A stretch of 58,392 bases of DNA, from the NCBI GenBank assembly GCA_944390795.1, contig CALXRI010000018.1, positions 1 through 58,392 on the forward strand, given 5' to 3'. The stretch comes from an uncultured Victivallales bacterium. Lineage in GTDB: Bacteria; Verrucomicrobiota; Lentisphaeria; Victivallales; UBA1829. The position numbers were made by a program, and so were the translations under genes. The notes under the pieces were generated by a model that did no database searches, had not been told where the DNA came from, and saw only the letters and a list, made by a program, of their open reading frames with translations. Each line of letters starts with the position of its first letter. Position 1 is the stretch's first letter. Of this stretch, positions 10,026 through 18,766 are shown one piece after another.

Positions 10026-10269
10026 CTTGAACCTTCCATTGTATTTCGGTTTTTGCATGAGCCGCTGCTGGAACTATAAGTTTTCTTTCCCGAAAAACAA
10101 GCGGGAAAGAAAAAAAAACAATTCCATTGTAAAAAATGTCAATCCTGTATCCCTCCGATGCGGAAAAAAGAAAAATCCCGATAAAAATTCTGGCAAAGCG
10201 CAAGGAAAAATGATATATTATTCCTCTGGTCCGTTTCCGGAATTCTGGAACCAAACAAGGAGAATTCTC

Positions 10270-11607
10270 ATGCTGAAAAAAGTCCTCATGGGATATTTTG
10301 CCGTTCCGCTCGTCTGGCGCGTAGTCGCCGGTTTCCTTCTGGGCATCGCCGCCGGAATTCTCTGTTCCGAACTGGCGAAACGTTACGGATCGGAAGTGAC
10401 CGGCTGCGTCACGGATGTGGTGGCGCCCTTCGGAACCATACTGATCGCCATGCTGAAAATGGTGGTCATCCCGATCATTTTCTTCTCACTGGTCTCCGGT
10501 GCGGCAAGCCTGCCGGTCAGGAAATTCGGGAAACTGGGAGTTTCCGTGCTCCTGTGGTATTTCCTGACGTCGCTCTTCGCCGGAATGTTTGGAATTTTTC
10601 TCGCCGCAGTCATGAATCCGGCCATGGAAAACGCGCGGAATCTCTCCGAAAAATTCATGCCGCAGGTCGCCTCCCTGAAAATGCACGGCGCATCCGGCGG
10701 GCTTTCCCGCTTCCTTTCAGGTCTCTTCATGAATCCCTTTCAGGCGCTTGCCGAAGGACAGTTCCTCCCGGTGATCGTCTTTTCCATTCTCTTCGGACTG
10801 GCTGCCCGGATCGTGCTCGAACGCCACGGCGACGACAACACGGGAAAATCCGCGGGACTCATGCTGCGGATCATCGACGCCGCACAAAAGGCCTCCTTTC
10901 AGATCATCGACTGGATCATGGAATATTTTCCCGTCGGCGTCTTCGCCCTCACAACGACCAACTTCGCCGTGTACGGAACGGAGCTCTTCGGCCCCTACAT
11001 GCGAATCGCGCTCTGCGTCATCTGCGGCGTCCTCCTGATGATTTTCGTCATCTATCCGCTGCTGCTTCTGCTGCTCTGCCGGGAAAATCCCTACCGGATC
11101 ATGAACCGCATCAAGGTGGCGGTCATCACGGCGTTTCTGACCCGATCGAGCGCGGCGACACTGCCGGTATCCTTCCGTATCGCGAAGGAAAAGCTCCATG
11201 TGAAGGAGCAGCTTTCCAGTTTCGCCCTGCCGCTCGGAGCCACGATCAACATGGACGGTGTCTGCATTCATCTGCCGGTCTTCGCCATTCTTGCCGCGAA
11301 TGTGTTCGGAATTTCCCTGGGGCCATCGCAGCTGGCGCTGCTCCTGATCTCCGTGGTGTTCGCTTCGGTCGGGGCCGGAGGCATTCCGGGCGGAAGCGTG
11401 TTCCTGCTCTTCATGGTTCTGGAGAATCTCGGGCTGAACGACGCACAGGTCGCGACCATTGCGGCGCTCGCCATCGGAATCAATCCCCTGCTCGACATGT
11501 TTGAGACGGCCTGCAATGTAACGGGCGACAACGTCTGCAACTACATCGTCGGGAAACGCGGCGGCATGCTCGAAGCTCCGCCGCAGGAGAATGGCGCGTA
11601 TGAATAA
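10270..11607 (+). CDS. Dicarboxylate/amino acid:cation symporter (DAACS family)
   Basis: A glutamate/dicarboxylate transporter homologue of about 445 residues with eight membrane segments and two re-entrant hairpins. Diagnostic segments are the serine-rich hairpin around TRSSAATLP, the NMDG motif in transmembrane segment 7, the GAGGIPGG hairpin 2, and the C-terminal NPLLDMFETACNVTGD stretch. It would import a dicarboxylate or acidic/neutral amino acid with sodium or protons; the exact substrate cannot be read from sequence. The start at 10270 has AAGGAG at 8 bp. A longer in-frame extension upstream (to 10027) lies in low-complexity intergenic sequence and is rejected. It overlaps the DUF2752 gene. 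Confidence 0.93.
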   Translation: MLKKVLMGYFAVPLVWRVVAGFLLGIAAGILCSELAKRYGSEVTGCVTDVVAPFGTILIAMLKMVVIPIIFFSLVSGAASLPVRKFGKLGVSVLLWYFLTSLFAGMFGIFLAAVMNPAMENARNLSEKFMPQVASLKMHGASGGLSRFLSGLFMNPFQALAEGQFLPVIVFSILFGLAARIVLERHGDDNTGKSAGLMLRIIDAAQKASFQIIDWIMEYFPVGVFALTTTNFAVYGTELFGPYMRIALCVICGVLLMIFVIYPLLLLLLCRENPYRIMNRIKVAVITAFLTRSSAATLPVSFRIAKEKLHVKEQLSSFALPLGATINMDGVCIHLPVFAILAANVFGISLGPSQLALLLISVVFASVGAGGIPGGSVFLLFMVLENLGLNDAQVATIAALAIGINPLLDMFETACNVTGDNVCNYIVGKRGGMLEAPPQENGAYE

Positions 11608-12013
11608 TGCGGAAAAAACGCCGCGGGAATCGAAAGAGGATCGTCTTCTGCGTCTTTTCCTGACTGCCGGTTTTCTTTTCTGCGCCGGAATCGGACTGGG
11701 ATTCCTTTATTTTCATCCTCCGGGCACGACGCGCTGGCTTCCGCAGTGCCTCTTTTACCGACTGACCGGTTTTTACTGCGCGGGCTGCGGTTCGACGCGG
11801 GCGCTTTACGCCGCGCTGCACGGGGAGTTCGCCGCATCGCTCCGCTGCAACCTTCTGCTGTTCCCCCTGCTGGCGCTGGTCTGCCTGCTGCTCCGGAAAC
11901 CGCGTCTTGCGCTGCGTCCATGGCTCGCGCTCTCCGTTCCGGCGATCCTTGTCCTTTACTGGATCCTGCGCAATCTTCCCATGCGCCCGTTTCTCCTTCT
12001 GGCGCCGCACTGA
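11600..12013 (+). CDS. DUF2752 membrane protein
   Basis: A 137-residue protein with an N-terminal hydrophobic helix, the family-defining TGFYCAGCGSTRALYAAL motif, and two further hydrophobic helices. This matches DUF2752, a small membrane family of unknown function. The ATG at 11600 overlaps the stop of the symporter gene (ATGAATAA) and has GGAG at 10 bp; an ATG at 11591 sits too close to that site. Coupled translation with the symporter suggests cotranscription, although no functional link is known. Confidence 0.82.
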   Translation: MNNAEKTPRESKEDRLLRLFLTAGFLFCAGIGLGFLYFHPPGTTRWLPQCLFYRLTGFYCAGCGSTRALYAALHGEFAASLRCNLLLFPLLALVCLLLRKPRLALRPWLALSVPAILVLYWILRNLPMRPFLLLAPH

Positions 12014-12042
12014 GCGGAAGCGCCCGGCGGGAAGAAATCAGA

Positions 12043-13968
12043 TCACTTCCCGGGGGCGTTCCGTCCGGACGCGTTTTGAACGGCAAGCAGGCGGTCAATC
12101 CTGAGCCGGACCTCATCGCGATCCGCTGCGTCGCAGGAAGCGATCAGCATTTTCCAGTCAGACGGAGGCGCGGGAATCCAGCGGAAGCGGTCGAGCGCCG
12201 GCGAATAGGGGAGAAACCCCTCCCGGACCAGGCTCCGGTAAAATGGTTCCGCCTGTTTCGGCATCCGGTTTCTCAGAACATATCCTCCCGCAAGATACGA
12301 AAGAAAACGGAGCTCCGGATTCCGTGCAAGTTTTCCCGCGCGCCGGAAATATTCCGCCTCCCGGATGCGGTAATGAAAGCGCGGGAGAGCGGTGTTTTCC
12401 GAATGCTGTTTGACCGGATAGGTGTCATACCTGCCCTCGCAGATGAAGTAATCGGGCGCAAGCTCATAGCCGAAGAGGGCGATGTCATGGCGGAGCATGA
12501 TCTGCCCGAGGCGGAAACAGGCGGCGGCGCGCCGTTCCTGATCCAGAGTCGAATTTTCCGCCTCCGCGGCCGTCTCGGCAAAGACCCCATGCAGCTCCCG
12601 GAGAGCGGGCGGGAAATATCTTCCCGCATCGGCAAACCGGTTTTCCCGCATCAGGCGGCGTGCGAGAAGATGGCGCAGCTTCTCCGTCATCAGGGGTGGA
12701 ATCTGCGGATTGTTTTCATGGGCGTCGGCGAATTTCCGCAGTTCCGCGGACGACAGATGTTCCTCCGCAATCAGAGCTGCGTCGCTCCAGGCGTTTCCCA
12801 CCAGGAAACTGTACAACGCCTCCAGAAACAGTTCGTTCCGGCACTGAAGCGCGCCAAGCTGCCCCCGGACCACCTCCTGCATGCCGCGCGCGGTCACGGG
12901 ATCGGGCGCATCCATCTGCGGCCAGTAGATTCCGCACCATTCCGGATGGGCGGTGAGAGAGCATCCGGATTTTGTAAAGACGACGGAACGGACGGCAAAT
13001 TCCCCGGAAGAGGTTTTCCTCTTCCCTTCCCGGTAAAGTTCCAGCCATTTCCCGAGCAGCTCCGCGGATTTGCGGTAGTCCCCTTTTCTGCGGGCGAAGC
13101 GCGCCTCCAGATAAAGGCGGATCGGGGAATTCTCCTCCGCTCCCGCAAGCAGCCGCGCAGAGCTGTCCAAATCCCCGCGTTCAAAAGCGCGCAAGGCAAG
13201 CAGATCGCCGCAGACAAACGGACCATGCAACTTCCGGATCAGGTCCGGACGGAAAAGCGCCGCGACCTCGGCGGTCAGCGGATCCTCCAGAAAAGTCCGC
13301 GGATGCTTCCGGATCATGGCGCCGAGTTCGCTCCACAGCTCCCGCCGGAAAGAGCAGACTTTCCGCGGAGCCTCCCTTCCCTCGTCCGTTTCAGGGCATT
13401 TTCCGTAACATGCGGCAAGAACGAGATGGCGAAGGCGTTCCACCGGATCTTTTGCATAGAAATAATTCGTGCGGAAACTCTTCTCCGCAAGATTCAGGGG
13501 ATCCGGAATTCCTCCGTTGACGGCGCTACGGAGCTTCTGATACCATTCATAGGCTTTGCGCGGATTGTCCTGCGCATGAAGATTGCCCAGCAGATACAGC
13601 GTCTGCGCCGTCCGGCGTCTCCGTTCACTTTCCGGCAGCGCCAGAAGCTGCTTCCATGACTCGGGGAAACGATCTTCCGGATTCCGGCGCAGCGTCTCCC
13701 ATCCGGCCTTGAAAAGACGATCCTCCGGCATGTCCCCCTTTCCGGCATCCGCCCTTTCCGCCGGTGCGGGACGTTTCACCGGAACGCAGTCCGGGAAATA
13801 ATGTTTCGCCAGGGCGCAGAGATGAAAATGAACATCCAGTTCCGCTGAATACGCCGCATCCTGCAGATCAATATAGCTCGGAGGCAGATTTTCGCTGCAG
13901 GGATAAGCGGAAACGAATCCGGACAGAAAGAGGGTTGCCGCTATTTTTTTGAATCCGTTTGAATCCAT
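12043..13968 (-). CDS. Secreted alpha-helical (TPR-like) protein of unknown function
   Basis: A 641-residue protein with a short N-terminal signal-like segment (residues about 8-22, ending near a Cys in AYPCSE). The remainder is rich in helices with repeated A-x-x-Y/L-x-G-x-x-x-x-A patterns typical of degenerate tetratricopeptide or Sel1-like repeats, for example around ALRAFERGDL and RYFPPALREL. I do not recognise a catalytic domain. It overlaps the DUF3142 gene upstream by 28 bp, so the two are translated from one message and probably act together at the cell envelope. Confidence 0.72.
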   Translation of the reverse strand: MDSNGFKKIAATLFLSGFVSAYPCSENLPPSYIDLQDAAYSAELDVHFHLCALAKHYFPDCVPVKRPAPAERADAGKGDMPEDRLFKAGWETLRRNPEDRFPESWKQLLALPESERRRRTAQTLYLLGNLHAQDNPRKAYEWYQKLRSAVNGGIPDPLNLAEKSFRTNYFYAKDPVERLRHLVLAACYGKCPETDEGREAPRKVCSFRRELWSELGAMIRKHPRTFLEDPLTAEVAALFRPDLIRKLHGPFVCGDLLALRAFERGDLDSSARLLAGAEENSPIRLYLEARFARRKGDYRKSAELLGKWLELYREGKRKTSSGEFAVRSVVFTKSGCSLTAHPEWCGIYWPQMDAPDPVTARGMQEVVRGQLGALQCRNELFLEALYSFLVGNAWSDAALIAEEHLSSAELRKFADAHENNPQIPPLMTEKLRHLLARRLMRENRFADAGRYFPPALRELHGVFAETAAEAENSTLDQERRAAACFRLGQIMLRHDIALFGYELAPDYFICEGRYDTYPVKQHSENTALPRFHYRIREAEYFRRAGKLARNPELRFLSYLAGGYVLRNRMPKQAEPFYRSLVREGFLPYSPALDRFRWIPAPPSDWKMLIASCDAADRDEVRLRIDRLLAVQNASGRNAPGK

Positions 13969-15116
13969 CGGTGAATTTCTCCTGTTTTGATGGTTGTTCC
14001 GGGAGGGGGGACGAGTCCGCGAATCCGTTCGGGCACACGCCCGGGAACCGCCGGGCGCACGGGGCGGACGCCGTGGAAGAGAAAGACCTCCCCGATACCT
14101 CCGCCCAGTATCTGCGTATGCGTCCGTTCTCCCAGTATGCCGTGATTGGTCCAGTAAATTTCGCTCAGCGTCCCGGAGCGTCTGATTGAAGTTTCCAGCG
14201 TTTCCAGCGGAGGCATCCCGGCATCCAGACGCCGGAGATTCTCCGCCTCCAGACAGAGGCGGTCCCCCGGCACGGCGAGCCGGAACCAGATCACGGGAAT
14301 TTCCGCATATTTTTTCCGGAACTCCAGCAGTTCCGCCCAGTCCGGAAGAGCAGTTTTCACAATTTCATTCCCCCGCTTTCGAGGTGTATTCTCCGCGCTC
14401 AGACGCCGGAATTTTCCTGTTTTTTCCGAATAGTGCAACCGATACGCGTAGGCGGGAAGCGCCATCCTGAACGGCACTTGCAGTCCAAGCGCGGCATCCA
14501 CGGCACGGACGGCGGCGGAGGAATCAAAGAGACGGTATTCCGACGGAAGGTCTCCCGGTCTCTCCAGCGCATGCAGCTGCAGGACGTAATAAGATATCTG
14601 CCGGAAGATGCGCCTCAATTCCTCCGGATGGCGCAGATGGCATGGCAGCAGCGTCACGGAAAAACGCTTTTCCGGAATCTGCGCGCGCAGATTCTCCAGA
14701 AAAAGCGCATATTCATGCAGAAGGGACTCCGGAACGTCGCAGTCGATCTGAATTTCCGGAGAGGGTTCCTGCCGCAGAATCGATGAGAAGCGGCGCGTGA
14801 AGTCCGCTGTTCTCCAGATCCGCGCATCCAGACGGAATACGGGGACAGACTGCGGCGCGGAGACGGCGCGCAGCAGAACAGGCGGCACGTTGTTCCGGAA
14901 CTCGCCGCGCAACGCATAAATCCTCCAGTCTCCGAAGGATGCAAGAATCTGGCCTGTCGCTTCATTCCGTTCCCGATGCCAGAAATAGACGGAACTTTCC
15001 GCACCGGAAAGGCGCAGAGTCGGGAAAAACAGAAGAGAGGAAAGGAAAAACAGCCGAAAGCCATGCGGGATGAAGCATGTACGCAGTTTCAGACATCTCC
15101 GGAATCCGGCACTCAC
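13941..15116 (-). CDS. DUF3142-like secreted protein
   Basis: A 391-residue protein with an N-terminal hydrophobic segment (about residues 18-38). The order of a VYFWHRE start, a buried IQIDCDVPES strand, a SVTLLPCHLRH strand and a YVLQLHAL strand resembles DUF3142, a TIM-barrel-like family of unknown function. The adjacent Asp residues in IQIDCD are plausible functional residues by analogy with barrel hydrolases, but no activity is established. The gene starts 385 bp downstream of the SGNH gene's stop and overlaps the helical-repeat gene that follows. Confidence 0.68.
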   Translation of the reverse strand: MSAGFRRCLKLRTCFIPHGFRLFFLSSLLFFPTLRLSGAESSVYFWHRERNEATGQILASFGDWRIYALRGEFRNNVPPVLLRAVSAPQSVPVFRLDARIWRTADFTRRFSSILRQEPSPEIQIDCDVPESLLHEYALFLENLRAQIPEKRFSVTLLPCHLRHPEELRRIFRQISYYVLQLHALERPGDLPSEYRLFDSSAAVRAVDAALGLQVPFRMALPAYAYRLHYSEKTGKFRRLSAENTPRKRGNEIVKTALPDWAELLEFRKKYAEIPVIWFRLAVPGDRLCLEAENLRRLDAGMPPLETLETSIRRSGTLSEIYWTNHGILGERTHTQILGGGIGEVFLFHGVRPVRPAVPGRVPERIRGLVPPPGTTIKTGEIHRWIQTDSKK

Positions 15117-15501
15117 GTTCCCTGTCTCCTTTTTTCAGCGGCATTTCCGGCGCCGGAACCATTCCCCGATTGAAAAACATCCATGAAACAAACAGGCGGT
15201 TTTCCCTCCGGATTTTTCCGTCTCCCCGCGGTTCCGCAAGTCTCCGGACGGAAGAGTTCCTTCCGGCGGCAGACAGAAAAAGAGCGTCGGTACAGACGGA
15301 ACAATTCATCCGGGAAAACGGAGAGAAACCGCAGGCGGCAGACGGAAAAGAACAGCGGGAACCATGCCTCGAAAAGTCAGCGGAGACCGGCAGGATCAGC
15401 TGAAACGGACAATCCCCGCAGAACATGAAATATAATCCGGAGTGCGGACGGATGCAAATCCGCATCCGGTTTTCTTTTTGAAAAAACGGAGGAGTACGGG
15501 C
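15117..15501. other. Intergenic region without a convincing gene
   Basis: This 385-bp stretch has only shadow frames with biased, low-complexity composition. It contains the hairpin plus T-tract at 15449-15479, and on the minus strand a promoter-like pair (TTGCAT, 17 bp, TATATT around 15432-15460) that could serve the DUF3142 gene with a leader of about 300 nt. I see no protein or tRNA in it. Confidence 0.5.
15449..15479 (+). terminator. Terminator-like hairpin on the plus strand with no matching gene
   Basis: CGGATGC and GCATCCG form a 7-bp stem around a 6-nt loop, followed on the plus strand by a T-rich tract (15470-15479). On the minus strand the hairpin is not followed by T residues, so it does not fit the minus-strand SGNH gene. 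No plus-strand gene ends here. Confidence 0.4.
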
Positions 15502-16146
15502 TCATGCGCGGGGAAGAAGTCTCTCCCGCAGAACCTTTGATGCGACCTGATAGGCGGCGAAGGTCCAGTGCGTGCCGTCCTTCTGGGCGTATTCGGCGGC
15601 GAGCTGTCCCGTCGCGTCGCGCAGCACGGAATGCAGATCGAAGAAACCGGCGAACTCCCTTTCAAAAAGTTCACGGCAGACGTTGTTGAGCGCAACGATT
15701 TTCTCCTGATACTGGAAACGGCCCCAGGCATCCGGCGCGCGCAGCGGCGCAACGCTGTTGCACCAGACGCGGATGCCCTGGGACCGCATCAGCTCCGCCA
15801 CATATTTGAGCCGGGCCACCGAATCGTCGAAATCGCGTTCGATCCCGTTGATGCCGATATGGATCACAACCTGTTTCGGATGGTTCGGAAAGACGTCCTC
15901 GTCCAGCCGGAAATAGAGTCCGTTGATGTTGTCGCCGCCGATCCCCCGGTTGAGATGGGAAAGTTCGGGGAACGCCTCCGCGGTCGGCCAGAGCTCGAAG
16001 ATCGAATCGCCGTAAAAGACGGTGTCGACCGGCCCGTGCGCCAGCGTCCGGTAGCGCACAATGTCGCGCCAGCGGTCGCGCGTATGGAAGAAGGCGTAAA
16101 TCTCGTCCCGGTCCCGTTCCGTGAAAAGCTTGTTGACCTTCATCAT
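15502..16146 (-). CDS. SGNH esterase (platelet-activating-factor acetylhydrolase-like)
   Basis: A 215-residue single-domain SGNH hydrolase. Block I is FYGDSIFE with nucleophile Ser48, the next oxyanion segment is GIGGDNING, block III carries HIGING, and the C-terminal Asp-His dyad is DGTHW. This arrangement is close to PAF-acetylhydrolase gamma-like bacterial esterases that remove acetyl groups from sugars. The start is the double ATG at 16146/16143, which overlaps the stop of the glycosidase gene (ATGATGA) with GGAG upstream. A longer in-frame reading to 16314 runs inside the glycosidase gene and is rejected. It probably de-esterifies the polysaccharide handled by the upstream glycosidase. 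Confidence 0.9.
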   Translation of the reverse strand: MMKVNKLFTERDRDEIYAFFHTRDRWRDIVRYRTLAHGPVDTVFYGDSIFELWPTAEAFPELSHLNRGIGGDNINGLYFRLDEDVFPNHPKQVVIHIGINGIERDFDDSVARLKYVAELMRSQGIRVWCNSVAPLRAPDAWGRFQYQEKIVALNNVCRELFEREFAGFFDLHSVLRDATGQLAAEYAQKDGTHWTFAAYQVASKVLRERLLPRA

Positions 16147-18566
16147 TTCCGCTTCTCCAGAAGAACGGCTTCCCCGTAGGAAGCGGGATCCTTGCCGTCC
16201 GCGATCCCGCCGAACCATTCCAGCCAGTGGCGGCCAGCGCGGTCGCGGTCGTTGACCAGCACGCTCAGGCGCAGTTTCAGCCCCGCGCGACAGCGGATGT
16301 TCAGCGATTTCCATGGAATGGCCGCCTTATAGTGCAGAACGCCGCCGGAAACCGAGCTTTTCGCAATCAGTCCCGGAACCGGAGCGGCAAGCGGCATCCG
16401 GTTGAGGTTCATGCTCGCCCAGACCCATGAACGGTTGTCCGGCGCGATGCCGAATTCGGCATAAGCGGTTTCCTGAATGCCGTCGTTGTTGGCACGGTAC
16501 ATGTCGGACTGAGGGACGCTGATGCCGATCTGCAGCGAATCTCCGTTCCACAAAGAGGCGGAATCACCGGCAGGGAGAAACTCGCGGTCCTTCACTTCGC
16601 AGGCAAGATAGAGATAATTCTCATCGGCCGCAAGATAAAGCTTCCCCTCCGGCCTGTCATAGGCGCCTTTCAGCGCATGACGGCTGTAACGGCCGGTTCC
16701 CAGCGGATATGCGCCGCGCGCGGGCCACTGCGCCGCAGGCAGGGAAACGGCATTTTCGCAATACGGAATCCCGACCGGCAGCGGATTGACGGTCAGCTCG
16801 ATGCGGTACGGCCTGCCACCGGGCGGAGTGATCCGCGCAAAATAACGGGCCGGCCTGGCGGAAACCGTCCCATGCGGGAGAGACAGGGCCGTTTGCACTT
16901 CCGCACGGACGGTTCCGCCGCCGATGACAACATTCCTTTCGTCGAGAATCTCCACCCTGGCCTCGTGTTCCGCAGGGTCATTGGCGCGCAGGCGGAAGGA
17001 GAGAGCAGCCCGCCCGGCAATTTCACATGGCTTCACCTCGGCAAGCTCAAGTTTCGGCTTGATCCGCAGAAGCTTCTGCCAGATGTAGCGGTTGACGCCG
17101 TTCCGGGAGAGCATCAGGAAGAGATCGCATTCTCCCGGCCGGGCGTCGGGAGAGAGGGAGAGTTTCATGGTCCAGTCGCGCCCGGAGCCGCGGAGCGCAG
17201 CCTTGCCCGCGCGGAACGGCTGAAGACGGAGCTGCGCCTGATCGGCGAGATGTTCCGGAAGACGGATTTTCACCGTCAGTGAACCGCCGGGGACGGCAGC
17301 CATCTCCTCCGGCGTGAAGACGGCTTCAAATTTTCCTTCGGCAAACTGGTCAAGCGTGCCGCCGGAGATGTAGACGGGACCTTCGCCGAGGGTCAGTTTC
17401 AGGATGCCGTCCCGGACGGCAACTTTGGAACGGCGGCCGCACATGTCGACTGTCTTCGCCTCCGGAGCCTGAAACGCAAGCTGCATCGGAACGGGTTCCT
17501 GCATCAGGGAATAGGCGACGAGCATGGGCTTCCCCTCCTTTTCGAAAAGCCAGACGCGCATTGTCCGCCCGACATTGAGTTCCCGCAGAAGTTTCGCATT
17601 GTAGAGCATCCGCGACGCGGTCGCCCACGCGGCAAAGGAGGGTTTCGGCTGATAAACCTTGCTGCCCGGCGTCTGTTTGCGGATCAGCGCGAAGTCCAGT
17701 TCCCGCTGCGAGGTCGCCTCGTTCCAGAGTCCGATGTGCCAGACGCAGGCCTTGAGGTTGCGGATCGTGAAATTGAGCAGCATCACGCGGGCGAGATAGG
17801 CCCCCTGCTGGTATTCGGTCACTTCGCCGCCGGGCTTGGCGGAATAGCCGATTTCGCTGATGTACATCGGAACGGGGTGTCCGGCGATTTCGGAAAGTTC
17901 GCGGTTCAGGCGGTTGAGCGTTTCGACGTATCCGGCAAGATCGGGATTCTGCGCGCCGGGGATGTAGGGATGAAGCATGACGCCGTCGATCAGACGGTCC
18001 GCGCCATGGTTTTTGTAGTAGCCGACATACTGGTTGTACTGGTTGGCGTTCATCGGGTTGATGCAGATTCCGGCGATGGCGGCATCGGGATCGACCTTGC
18101 GCACGATGCGGCTTTCAAAGCGGATGATGTCCATCACGTCCTTCATCGTGCCGTGGAAGTTTTCGCCGACCATCGGCTCGTTCTGAGTCTCCCAGACCTG
18201 CACAAGCCCCTTGCGGGAAAGGATGTCCTTTTCCAGTTTTCTCTCCAGTTCCGGCCACTCGTCCCGCTTTACAGGGACCATCTTCTTGAAAGGATTGAGG
18301 ATGTTCATGCAACGGATGATGTTGACCGGCTCCCGGGCAGCGATCTGTTCCGCAGTCGGCGCGACGGCCTGGAAATCCTTTTTCTGGAAGAGGGTGAAGA
18401 AAAGCTGGCGGTCCCATTTGGCGCCGCCGAGCCGCCGGAGTTCGGGATTCAGTCCGCCCCAAACGCCGAAGGCGGGCTGTTCGGTGGTGTAGTAATCCGC
18501 GGGAAGCGGAGTGGTAAGTGCGAAGGTGGTTCGCGCGCTTTTGACACTTTTCCCGTTTTCGATCAC
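16143..18566 (-). CDS. GH-A clan glycoside hydrolase with C-terminal CBM9-like domain (5' end out of frame)
   Basis: The open frame encodes a clan GH-A barrel, then beta-sandwich segments, then a C-terminal domain resembling carbohydrate-binding family 9 (about residues 610-807). In this numbering the acid/base is Glu130 in WETQNEP and the nucleophile Glu238 in YISEIGYS. The first possible start, GTG at 18566, lies inside a beta-sandwich domain and has no ribosome site. The frame stays open for about 220 bp further upstream, with coding-like sequence and no ATG, GTG or TTG start, back to the 12-A tract at the end of the preceding gene. The natural product is therefore probably a fusion with that gene. 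It is coupled to the downstream SGNH esterase; substrate unknown. Confidence 0.85.
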   Translation of the reverse strand: MIENGKSVKSARTTFALTTPLPADYYTTEQPAFGVWGGLNPELRRLGGAKWDRQLFFTLFQKKDFQAVAPTAEQIAAREPVNIIRCMNILNPFKKMVPVKRDEWPELERKLEKDILSRKGLVQVWETQNEPMVGENFHGTMKDVMDIIRFESRIVRKVDPDAAIAGICINPMNANQYNQYVGYYKNHGADRLIDGVMLHPYIPGAQNPDLAGYVETLNRLNRELSEIAGHPVPMYISEIGYSAKPGGEVTEYQQGAYLARVMLLNFTIRNLKACVWHIGLWNEATSQRELDFALIRKQTPGSKVYQPKPSFAAWATASRMLYNAKLLRELNVGRTMRVWLFEKEGKPMLVAYSLMQEPVPMQLAFQAPEAKTVDMCGRRSKVAVRDGILKLTLGEGPVYISGGTLDQFAEGKFEAVFTPEEMAAVPGGSLTVKIRLPEHLADQAQLRLQPFRAGKAALRGSGRDWTMKLSLSPDARPGECDLFLMLSRNGVNRYIWQKLLRIKPKLELAEVKPCEIAGRAALSFRLRANDPAEHEARVEILDERNVVIGGGTVRAEVQTALSLPHGTVSARPARYFARITPPGGRPYRIELTVNPLPVGIPYCENAVSLPAAQWPARGAYPLGTGRYSRHALKGAYDRPEGKLYLAADENYLYLACEVKDREFLPAGDSASLWNGDSLQIGISVPQSDMYRANNDGIQETAYAEFGIAPDNRSWVWASMNLNRMPLAAPVPGLIAKSSVSGGVLHYKAAIPWKSLNIRCRAGLKLRLSVLVNDRDRAGRHWLEWFGGIADGKDPASYGEAVLLEKRK

Positions 18567-18766
18567 CTCGGCGGAAAGCGCATAATAATCAGGCTCGGTG
18601 ATCTGGATGGCAAGCTCGGGTCTGCCCGGCTCGGATTCCGCGGAAAAAAGCTCTTTCCCGAGCGCATCCGTTCCGCGGACTTTCAGGGTTCCCGTTCCGG
18701 CACCGTAAGTGACCTTCAGCGGAAACCCCGTTTCAAAAATCCGGATGTCGCCGGGAAAATGAAAAA

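Noticed and set aside
9829-10254. 141-residue minus-strand ORF extending upstream of the ceramidase-like gene
   Set aside because: It is in a different frame from the ceramidase-like gene, and its N-terminal half lies in A/T-rich intergenic sequence.
11746-13659. 637-residue plus-strand ORF
   Set aside because: It is antisense to the helical-repeat protein, starts inside DUF2752, and has low-complexity, Arg/Pro-rich composition.
14962-15465. 167-residue minus-strand ORF overlapping the DUF3142 5' end
   Set aside because: It has no family motif and biased Cys/Arg/Ser composition, and it overlaps the better supported DUF3142 gene out of frame.
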